Assembly (NCBI GenBank): GCA_965178655.1
Contig: OZ238266.1
Coordinates: forward strand, 1,426,001 to 1,490,000
DNA: 64,000 nt
Source: GCA-2733415 sp965178655
GTDB lineage: Bacteria > Bacteroidota > Bacteroidia > Flavobacteriales > Flavobacteriaceae
Reading direction: 5' to 3'
Shown one piece after another: positions 44,271 through 51,052 of this stretch. The position numbers and the translations under genes are program-made. A model generated the notes under the pieces. It saw only the letters and a list, made by a program, of their open reading frames with translations. It was not told the origin of the DNA and ran no database searches. Numbering within the stretch: position 1 is the stretch's first letter; each line of letters begins with the position of its first letter.

Positions 44271-44732
44271 ATGAGTATAGAAAAAGACATACAATCAAAA
44301 GGATTCTTGTCAATTCAAGAGAAAACCTATGTGAATGTAATTTATACAGGACTATTTTTTTATGCTCAGAGTAATTTATTTTTTAAAATATTTGATTTAA
44401 CAGAACCTTCATATAATGCACTACGTATTTTACGAGGGAGTTATCCAGAAGCACTATTGTCAAATGATTTACAATCGCGATTATTACATAAATCTTCTAA
44501 TGCAACACGGTTATTAGAGAAATTAGAACAGAGGTCATTAATAGAAACTACGCAATGTGCTGTTGATAAACGCCAATACTATAGAGCTATAACAGAAAAA
44601 GGTTTACTACTATTAAAAAAAATTGACCCCGAATTAAAAAAACATTGTGTAGATTTAGTGCGGATAGACAATGAAAATCAGGTAGAATTAAACCTGTTAT
44701 TAGATAAATTACGAGATTTAATGTCTAGCTGA
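44271..44732 (+). CDS. MarR-family transcriptional regulator (copy 1)
   Basis: 153 residues. Helical dimerisation segments flank a winged HTH (LLSNDLQSRLLHKSSNATRLLEKLEQRSLI) and wing (CAVDKRQYYRAITEKGLLLL). The first 28 residues are nearly identical to the regulator at 45034, so the two are paralogues from a duplication. Ligand and targets unknown. Its stop is 8 bp from a 45-bp repeat of the punA 3' end, beyond which lies inserted DNA. Confidence 0.85.
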   Translation: MSIEKDIQSKGFLSIQEKTYVNVIYTGLFFYAQSNLFFKIFDLTEPSYNALRILRGSYPEALLSNDLQSRLLHKSSNATRLLEKLEQRSLIETTQCAVDKRQYYRAITEKGLLLLKKIDPELKKHCVDLVRIDNENQVELNLLLDKLRDLMSS

Positions 44733-44739
44733 GAATTTA

Positions 44740-44784
44740 AGTAAAACTATATATTAATTAGTAGTGCTTTAAATAAAGCAACCA
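44740..44784. repeat. 45-bp direct repeat, left copy (remnant of the punA 3' end)
   Basis: Identical except one base to 50076-50120, which is the last 38 bp of punA (minus strand) plus 7 bp beyond it. Identity stops sharply at 44785/50121. The copies bracket 5.3 kb of accessory DNA. Confidence 0.85.
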
Positions 44785-44969
44785 GGAAAACCAATGCAAA
44801 TGGGTATATAGAACGTTTTAATCGTTTCTTTAGAGAAGATATACTAGACGCTTATTATTTTAACGATACTTATCAATTACAGAAAATAAGCAACAACTGA
44901 AAAGAAGAGTACAATTATAATCGCCCGTATAAATCTCTGGGCATAAATAATAATTATTTTTTAATTTAG
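44782..44969 (+). pseudogene. Decayed IS3-family transposase fragment (C-terminal end)
   Basis: Translation gives PGKPMQ, then after a 1-nt deletion near 44799 NGYIERFNRFFREDILDAYY and on to NRPYKSLG. This is the classical end of an IS3-group (IS150-like) orfB, containing the catalytic Glu. A TGA at 44898 replaces an expected Trp codon. The N-terminal part and DD residues are missing, so it is inactive. It begins exactly where the punA-derived repeat stops, and belongs to a different IS from the intact one at 45603. Confidence 0.85.
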
Positions 44970-45033
44970 AGGTGTCCTAAATAAGGAGAAGGCTACAATA
45001 TATAACGAATTAAAATATGTTTTTAAACTAATT

Positions 45034-45522
45034 ATGAGTATTGAAAAGGACATACGATCTAAAGGCTTTTTGTCTATCCAGGAAAAAACATATGTAAATA
45101 TTACTTTTACAGGTTTGTTTTTTTATAACAAATCAGATGTTTTTTTTAAGCGCTTTAAGCTAACAGAACCTCAGTATAATGTTTTAAGGATTTTAAGAGG
45201 ACAAGCAGGAAGGAAAATTTCTCCCACTGATATACAGTCTAGAATGCTGCAAAAAAATTCTAATGTAACAAGGTTGTTGCAAAAGTTAGTTAAAAAAAAA
45301 TTGATTCTATATAATAGAAAAAAGAAAGATAAAAGATCTTATGAGTGTAGCCTTTCTAAAAAAGGAATTTCATTGTTAGATAAAATAGATAATGAATTAA
45401 AAATGCACTCTAGAGAAACTATTCGATTAGACGTAAAAAAAATGAAGCAATTGAATAGTTTACTTGATGAGTTGCGAAACAACCTCTTTGCTTTTGAGTT
45501 AGATGAATCAAGTAAAACTTAG
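45034..45522 (+). CDS. MarR-family transcriptional regulator (copy 2)
   Basis: 162 residues. Same layout as copy 1: SIEKDIRSKGFLSIQEKTYV opening, HTH around ISPTDIQSRMLQKNSNVTRLL, and a wing RKKKDKRSYECSLSKKGISLL. It is more Lys-rich than copy 1 and lies inside the segment bounded by the 45-bp direct repeats. It may have been brought in with that segment or arisen by duplication across the junction. Targets unknown. Confidence 0.85.
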   Translation: MSIEKDIRSKGFLSIQEKTYVNITFTGLFFYNKSDVFFKRFKLTEPQYNVLRILRGQAGRKISPTDIQSRMLQKNSNVTRLLQKLVKKKLILYNRKKKDKRSYECSLSKKGISLLDKIDNELKMHSRETIRLDVKKMKQLNSLLDELRNNLFAFELDESSKT

Positions 45523-45629
45523 TTTTTTTATTGAATATTTGGCTAATTATCTTGATATAAGCAAATCTTATTTGTATCTACAAATAGATTTTTACCCCTG
45601 TATGTCTCGTCCTAAATAACCGATACAGA

Positions 45630-46580
45630 TTATTGGGCTAAGATATTTAAATTATTAGAGGGTAGCAAATTCATTTTTGTTACTCTCTTTTTTTGTTTAT
45701 AGGTTTTAATTTTCAGTCTTCTTTGTTTGTGCATTTGTTCAGGAGTCAACATTGAATTTGATAAGTGTGGTCTATCCTTATTGTATATTTCTATTGCGTT
45801 TTTTACTAATTTTTTAATTATATCAAGGTTTAGATTATACTTGTTAATATCAAATTCTTGCTTTAAAATGCCATTAATTCTTTCAGCTATTGCGTTTTCA
45901 TAGGGATCATATTTTTGAGTCATACTAGGTTGTATGTCAAATTTATCTAATAATTTTTGATATTCATTAGAACAGTATTGAATACCTCTATCAGAGTGGT
46001 GTATCAACGCTTCTTGTTTATATATTCTATTTTTAACAGCTTTATCTAAAGCACGTGTAGTTCCTTTTACACACAGACTATCAGACACATCATATCCAAC
46101 TATTTTCTTGGAATAAGCATCTGTGATTAATGCTAAATACATAGGGTTCTTTCTGTTTCCTATATAGGTAATGTCTGACACCCAAATCTGTTCAGGTCTT
46201 GAGGGTGTTGTTGCACTAATGAGGTTTTGATGTTTGTAAAACCTATGATATGAATTGGTTGTAACATGATACTGCTTCTTTGGTTTTATAAGCATATGGT
46301 TTGCCTTAAGTATAGCAAAGAGCCTGTCTCTACCAACACCAATCTCTTTCAAAGGATCTTCTAGTTTATTATATAATTTACGTGTACCTAATTTGGGCAT
46401 TTTCATTCTTATTTCTTTAACCATTTCTATTACTTTTTGAGCTTTTATTCGCCGCTTTTTTCTTGATTGATTAGCTCTATAATATACCTGCCTGCTAACC
46501 CCGAGTAATTCACAGGTAGAAACTATTGTTTCTTTGTGTTCTTCTTTGAAGGTGTTGATAACCCGGGTTTGGAGTTTTTT
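45630..46580 (-). CDS. IS3-family transposase orfB (DDE integrase domain)
   Basis: An HTH_21-like segment around VSRQVYYRANQS leads into the integrase core, with catalytic residues in WVSDITYIG (D), HHSDRGIQY (D) and NAIAERINGILKQEF (E). The first ATG is at 46424 (264 residues) but the frame stays open upstream to the A AAA AAC heptamer at 46580-46574. Expression is probably by -1 frameshifting from orfA, giving an OrfAB fusion. It appears intact. Confidence 0.88.
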   Translation of the reverse strand, partial: KKLQTRVINTFKEEHKETIVSTCELLGVSRQVYYRANQSRKKRRIKAQKVIEMVKEIRMKMPKLGTRKLYNKLEDPLKEIGVGRDRLFAILKANHMLIKPKKQYHVTTNSYHRFYKHQNLISATTPSRPEQIWVSDITYIGNRKNPMYLALITDAYSKKIVGYDVSDSLCVKGTTRALDKAVKNRIYKQEALIHHSDRGIQYCSNEYQKLLDKFDIQPSMTQKYDPYENAIAERINGILKQEFDINKYNLNLDIIKKLVKNAIEIYNKDRPHLSNSMLTPEQMHKQRRLKIKTYKQKKRVTKMNLLPSNNLNILAQ

Positions 46581-46954
46581 CTGATAGAAATATTATATTC
46601 TTTTTCCGCTAAATCAATCATCATGTCAAAAATGATTGCTTTTTTGTCTGCTCGTGAGACCTGATGCTCTAAGTGGGCTTTTTGCTTTTTTAGTAGACGA
46701 TTTTCTTGTTCTAATTCAAGTAGTTTTTGTTCAGGAGTTTTTGGCATATTTGATGGTGTTTGGTTTTCCCAATCAAAGGTACCATATTTTCGGAGCCAAC
46801 TAACAATTGTTGAACGTGCTTGGATACCATATTTACGAACAGCTCCTGTGGTGCTTAATTCTCCTTGTTCAATCTCTTGAACAATTTGTAGTTTTAAAGA
46901 CATTGAATAGTCTTTCTGAGTACGCTTTATATAGCGTTCGGGGTTGTTTTCCAT
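46523..46954 (-). CDS. IS3-family transposase orfA (DNA-binding)
   Basis: 143 residues. A helix-turn-helix (YSMSLKLQIVQEIEQGELST and AVRKYGIQARSTIVSWLRKYG) binds the IS ends, followed by a leucine-zipper-like coiled coil (PEQKLLELEQENRLLKKQKA). It overlaps orfB in the -1 frame; the slippery A AAA AAC precedes the overlap. Confidence 0.88.
   Translation of the reverse strand: MENNPERYIKRTQKDYSMSLKLQIVQEIEQGELSTTGAVRKYGIQARSTIVSWLRKYGTFDWENQTPSNMPKTPEQKLLELEQENRLLKKQKAHLEHQVSRADKKAIIFDMMIDLAEKEYNISIRKNSKPGLSTPSKKNTKKQ
46574..46580 (-). other. Programmed -1 frameshift heptamer A AAA AAC
   Basis: On the minus strand AAAAAAC is in the X XXY YYZ register of orfA. A -1 slip moves ribosomes into the open orfB frame; the same frame has a stop just upstream, so entry must occur here. 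Confidence 0.75.
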
Positions 46955-46996
46955 TTTTTAACGTTTTTATGTGTAACGCTATTTCAGGACGGGACA

Positions 46997-47298
46997 TTAT
47001 TGAAACGGCAAAAAATAGTATTGAAACATTTGATAAAATACTAAAACTCCGAGAGGAAGTAAATAAAAAATTAAGTAGTCTAGGAAGGAGGGCGAACAAA
47101 GGGCAAGCATTGGTAAACTATTTATACCAAATGCCTATTGTTGATGCGCAAAAAACAAGTAAGGTTACAGGACTCTCTCTTGCTTCTGCCTATAAATTAC
47201 TAGACGATTTAGAAAGATTAAAAATTATATATGAAATGACTGGGGGTAAAAGAGGTAAGATGTATGCTTTTAAAGACTATTTAAACTTATTTAACTAA
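46997..47298 (+). pseudogene. 3' remnant of a Fic-family gene truncated by the IS element
   Basis: About 100 residues in frame from the IS border: IIETAKNSIETFDKILKLRE, then LGRRANKGQALVNYLYQ and a winged-helix end SKVTGLSLASAYKLLDDLERL...GKRGKMYAFKDYL. This is the C-terminal linker and wHTH of Fic (AMP-transferase) proteins; the catalytic HxFxxGNGR motif is gone. The frame continues artificially into the IS. No Fic sequence is found left of the IS, so the 5' part was deleted. Confidence 0.82.
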
Positions 47299-47302
47299 TA
47301 AT

Positions 47303-48664
47303 ATGATTTTGAAAATAAAACACATAAAAGTGATACTAACCGCATTTACGGTATTATTTGCTTTTACTATAAAAGCCCAAGAAGTAAACGGTAGTTTTAA
47401 GCAATACCCTTTACAAAGCATAAAACTGCTTGGTTTTGAAGGTTTGAAGCCTTTTGCACTAGACAGCACTACCACAGATGCATTAGGAGAGTTTACACTG
47501 AAATACCCTGCTAACTATAAAGGAATGGGAGTGCTGCAGTGGGGCGCTAAAGAGTCTTTGGTGTTGGTGATGAACGAAAAAGTAATCAAATTAGAGGCAA
47601 ACAATTTAAGTGCATCTGTATCTGTTCAATTCTTACAAAGTACAGAAAATAAGTATTTACAAAGCTATGCTCAGCAGCACAGTAAAAGGCAAGAAGCTTG
47701 GCCCGCTTGGCATCATCTAGAAAAAACCTATTCAGAGAATGATAATCTAAGTAAGCAACAGGATATCATAACAGTCATACAGCAAGAAAAAGAGCGTTTG
47801 CTTCAAGCGGATAAAGAGTATGTAAATGCCTTACCAAAAGAAAGTTATGCCAAATGGTTTATTCCTATGCGTCAGTTGGTGTATGATATGCCTCAGTCTG
47901 CACGCTATTATCCAAATCGTATTCCAGAAAATATTGCACAATTTAGGTCAATTGATTTTACCCATCCAAATTTTAAAACCTCAGGCTTGCTTAAAGATTT
48001 GTTAGAGGGGCATTATATGTTGTTAGAAAATATGGGGCAGCCTTTAGATAGTATTTATCAGCAAATGAACCTTTCTAGTGATTATCTGATTGAGAATTTG
48101 ATGCCAAATGAACAAAATCTCAATTTAATAGGCAACCACCTGTTTAATTATTTAGAAAGCAGAAGTTTATTTACGGCTTCAGCACATTTGGCGGTGCAGT
48201 TACTGGCTCAAAATAGTTGTGAACTGGAAGATAAACTGATTAATAAGTTAGAGGCATACCGTAAAATGAAGGTCGGCAATATTGCGCCTGATATTTTATT
48301 TTCTGACGGGAATAAACTGAGTAATGGGCAACAAAAATATACTTTAGTGGTGTTTGGTTCATCAGAATGTCCTGCTTGCAAAGAAGCGTTTCCAAAATTA
48401 CAAGCCTATAAGGAAAATTGGGAAAAGAAAGGAGTGGCTATACTATATATTTCTTTAGATACGCAACAAAACTTGTTTAAGGCACCGCTTTGGGCAACAC
48501 ACAGCAGTTGCGATTTAAAAGGATGGGACGGACAGCCTGCTAAAAAGTATCATGTTTTTGCTACACCCACCTACTTTTTGTTAGATAACAACAGGAGAAT
48601 TTTAGTGCGTCCTAATAGTCCGGCCCATGCCAATGCTTGGGTTACACAAATGTTGCATGAATAG
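47303..48664 (+). CDS. Secreted thioredoxin-fold (TlpA-like) protein
   Basis: 453 residues. A signal peptide ending FTIKAQ is followed by a beta-rich N-terminal domain (about 27-110), a long helical middle and a C-terminal thioredoxin fold (about 325-453) with active site SSECPACKEAF (CPAC) and the cis-Pro motif FATPTYFLL. It probably reduces or isomerises disulfides in the periplasm or at the envelope. It starts 4 bp after the Fic remnant, so its original promoter may have been lost with the deletion. Confidence 0.8.
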   Translation: MILKIKHIKVILTAFTVLFAFTIKAQEVNGSFKQYPLQSIKLLGFEGLKPFALDSTTTDALGEFTLKYPANYKGMGVLQWGAKESLVLVMNEKVIKLEANNLSASVSVQFLQSTENKYLQSYAQQHSKRQEAWPAWHHLEKTYSENDNLSKQQDIITVIQQEKERLLQADKEYVNALPKESYAKWFIPMRQLVYDMPQSARYYPNRIPENIAQFRSIDFTHPNFKTSGLLKDLLEGHYMLLENMGQPLDSIYQQMNLSSDYLIENLMPNEQNLNLIGNHLFNYLESRSLFTASAHLAVQLLAQNSCELEDKLINKLEAYRKMKVGNIAPDILFSDGNKLSNGQQKYTLVVFGSSECPACKEAFPKLQAYKENWEKKGVAILYISLDTQQNLFKAPLWATHSSCDLKGWDGQPAKKYHVFATPTYFLLDNNRRILVRPNSPAHANAWVTQMLHE

Positions 48665-50082
48665 ATTGTGAATAGATTATGGTTTTTTTTCCTGCTGATG
48701 AGTGGTTAATAAGTTCATCATAAGATGAAGGTGCCAATTAAGAATAATACTTAATCAATTTTTAAGCAACAAATTTCACAAAAGCTTTTTTCCTCTTTTA
48801 CCTAGTGCTTTTTCGCTAATTTCTACATTGCTGTCATAGTGAGCCCCGAATACTCGGGGCGCGGCTATCTCTTCCTTTGTTGAGACTGCCACATTCCGTT
48901 GCACGGCATTCGCAGTGACGAATAGCTGAGAATGACAAGTGGTTTTGTGTTTTTTATTGTTTTGTCATTCCCGCGGAGGCGGGAATCCATTTTACAATGA
49001 TTGTTTTTTAGTCTTTTTCATTTTGTCTTGATACAAAACGAACCAAAAAATCAATGCGCTATGAGGAAATTGCTAAAAAGCACCACGCACTCCCAAAGCT
49101 ACATGCTAAAAGCTTCGCTTTGCACTTTCGCTTTTTCGTTTGTTATTTCTGCATATCGCCAGTGTGGCGTGTTATTTTTACATTCATTAGTGTCATTGCG
49201 AAGGAGGCACGACTGTGGCGATCTCTCTCTTGTTTGTCATTCCGTACTTGTTACGGAATCTATAAAAGAGTACATAAAATCTATAGACTGAACGAGGTTA
49301 CTAAGCTTTTACATTGCGCTTGTCGAAATGTGTCGAAATGTGCCGAATTGCAATAAACCTTTGTTCATTTTTTTCATTGCTAAAAAAACGAACCTGTCAG
49401 ACTGAGCTTGTCGAAGTCAAAAAAATCTAGCTTTCTGAATATTTATCTAAATTTATCTTTTGTCATCTAAATTTTAAGAACTCAACCCTAAATAAGTTTA
49501 TAATATTTAAAAAGAAGGGTTTCAAACAGCTCAAAATTTTACGATGACTTCAATTCAAATTTTACAATAAACCTTCAAAGCGCAAAAACATGACTTTCTT
49601 TTCCCTTTTCCTTTTTCCCTAGTCCCTAGTTCCTTTTCGCTAGTCCCTTTTCGCTAATTTCTACATTGCTGTCTTCGCGAAGGAGGCACGACTGTGGCGA
49701 TCTCTCTCTTGTTTGTCATTCCGTACTTGTTACGGAGTCTATGTATATCATCAGAGTTAGTGTTTACTTATTTTAGATATTGTCTTGTCATTCCCGCAGA
49801 GGCGGGAATCCATTTAACAATGATTGTTTTTTATTTTGTCTATTACACCAAATTTTACAATAAATCTTCAAAGAGCAAAACAGATAAGATGGCTTTTCCC
49901 TAGTGCCTATTATAGATTCCCAGTCAAGCTGAGAATGACAGCGCGTTTTATAGATTCCGTACTTGTTACGGAATCTATAAAAGAGTACATAAAATCTATA
50001 GACTGAACGAGGTCACTAAGCTTTTACACTAAGCCTGACTTTTGCTTATTAAGCCCAATTAAACGATGAAAAATTAGTAAAA
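48665..50082. repeat. 1.4-kb non-coding island of dispersed palindromic repeats
   Basis: Several repeat modules recur here. 48801-48915 matches 10052-10190 (including the 37-bp block at 48879-48915). A TCATTCCCGC/GCGGGAAT hairpin module occurs at 48961-49012 and 49785-49838. A 66-bp module is at 49198-49263 and 49677-49742 (one mismatch). A 75-bp module containing ATTCCGTA/TACGGAAT is at 49239-49313 and 49954-50028 (one mismatch). A 32-bp module is at 49556-49587 and 49849-49880. AGATTCCCAGTCAAGCTGAG at 49914 matches 41759. Open frames here are read through repeats and are not genes. Confidence 0.85.
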
Positions 50083-50120
50083 CTATATATTAATTAGTAG
50101 CGCTTTAAATAAAGCAACCA
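50076..50120. repeat. 45-bp direct repeat, right copy (true punA 3' end)
   Basis: Same sequence as 44740-44784 with one mismatch. It contains the last codons and stop of punA. Confidence 0.85.
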
Positions 50121-50898
50121 TTTTAGGCTCTGCCTGTCCTGCAATTTTAATAATTTCTTCAATATTTACAGGTTGTAAATTGTCGGGGTCACACTCATCT
50201 GTTAATACAGAAATGGCAGAGGTTTTTAATCCTAAATGATTAGCAACAATCACTTCAGGAACAGTACTCATGCCTACAGCATCTGCGCCTAAAATTCCTA
50301 ACATTCGGTATTCTGCTCTGGTTTCTAGTTGCGGACCAATAACACTTGCATAAACCCCTTCGTGAAGGGTAATGTTAAGTTGAGTGGCAAGGGTTTTTAG
50401 TAAATTATTTATGCTAGAATGGTAAGGTGATAATAGGTCTACAAATTGAGTGCCAAATTCACTTACATTAGCAAAAGCTAGTGGCGAGTTTCCTTGTAGG
50501 TTAATATGATCATCAAGAAGCATTAAATCTCCTTTATTATAGTTTTTATTTATGGCACCTGCTGCATTAGATAGAAGTAGTGTGTTAATACCCAACCCAT
50601 GCATTGTTCTAATGCCATAAGTGACCTCCCAAGGCGAGTACCCTTCGTATGCATGAAATCGCCCAGACATAACCAGCACTTTTTTTCCTTCAATAGTTCC
50701 GTAAATTAATTTTCCTGAATGAGACTCAACGGTTGCTTTTGGAAAATATGGAATATCAGCATATGCAATTTCTTTTTCAATAGCAATTTCATGTACTAAT
50801 TTTCCTAGTCCAGTACCTAAAACAATTCCCACTGTTGGGTTTTGAATGCCACTGTTTTTTAAAAACTGAATACTGTCTTGTAGCTGTTGTTTTTTCAT
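50083..50898 (-). CDS. punA: Purine-nucleoside phosphorylase
   Basis: 271 residues from ATG 50898; a TTG three codons upstream is unlikely. Signatures of the trimeric PNP family: GIVLGTGLGKLV (phosphate), ESHSGKLIYG, MSGRFHAYEGYS, LLLSNAAGAINKNY and GVYASVIGPQLETRAE, with EVIVANHLGL at the base site. It splits purine nucleosides with phosphate. A -7 box TAAATTTG lies upstream on the minus strand. Its last 38 bp form part of the 45-bp direct repeat. Confidence 0.95.
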   Translation of the reverse strand: MKKQQLQDSIQFLKNSGIQNPTVGIVLGTGLGKLVHEIAIEKEIAYADIPYFPKATVESHSGKLIYGTIEGKKVLVMSGRFHAYEGYSPWEVTYGIRTMHGLGINTLLLSNAAGAINKNYNKGDLMLLDDHINLQGNSPLAFANVSEFGTQFVDLLSPYHSSINNLLKTLATQLNITLHEGVYASVIGPQLETRAEYRMLGILGADAVGMSTVPEVIVANHLGLKTSAISVLTDECDPDNLQPVNIEEIIKIAGQAEPKMVALFKALLINI

Positions 50899-50930
50899 AT
50901 AACTCAATTATCAAATGCTAAATTTGCTTG

Positions 50931-50938
50931 CAAATTTA
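50931..50938 (-). promoter_or_regulatory. -7 box TAAATTTG of punA (minus strand)
   Basis: Plus-strand CAAATTTA, 32 bp upstream of the ATG. Confidence 0.6.
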
Positions 50939-51040
50939 TAAAATAGATTTCCAGCATTGTCATACTTTATATTTTTTTATCAGTAATATATGATTTATAA
51001 AGCATTAAAATCTTGTGATGGAAGTTTCATATAAATAGCG

Positions 51041-51048
51041 TATTTTTG
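51041..51048 (+). promoter_or_regulatory. -7 box TATTTTTG immediately before ygiQ
   Basis: Matches TAnnTTTG, followed by GCA. The first ATG is at 51053 and a second at 51056, so the transcript is probably leaderless, as proposed for bioF. Confidence 0.65.
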
Positions 51049-51052
51049 CAAA

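Larger units (their letters stand above)
45603..46996 (-). mobile_element. IS3-family insertion sequence (about 1394 bp)
   Basis: The ends start TGTCTCGTCCT (45603) and, on the other strand, TGTCCCGTCCT (46996), an imperfect terminal inverted repeat with TG...CA tips. Inside are orfA and orfB on the minus strand, linked by a frameshift site. The flanks (GTA on the left, TTA on the right) give no clear 3-bp target duplication. The right end cuts into a Fic gene whose front is missing on the left, so the element has probably mediated a deletion. Confidence 0.88.

Noticed and set aside
44740..44784. 45-bp repeat as an IS target duplication
   Set aside because: IS3-family elements make 3-5 bp duplications; 45 bp covering a gene end fits integration or recombination better.
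46807..47298. 163-codon frame treated as one gene
   Set aside because: Its first 63 codons are the reverse strand of IS orfA; only the part from 46997 is Fic sequence, so it is listed as a pseudogene.
49001..50006. Three or four short open frames (about 60-100 codons) in the repeat island
   Set aside because: They translate the repeat modules, and two encode the same repeat-derived end; no promoter or conserved protein.
48780..50030. Possible CRISPR array
   Set aside because: Repeats are of unequal length and type, irregularly spaced, often palindromic, and no cas genes are present.
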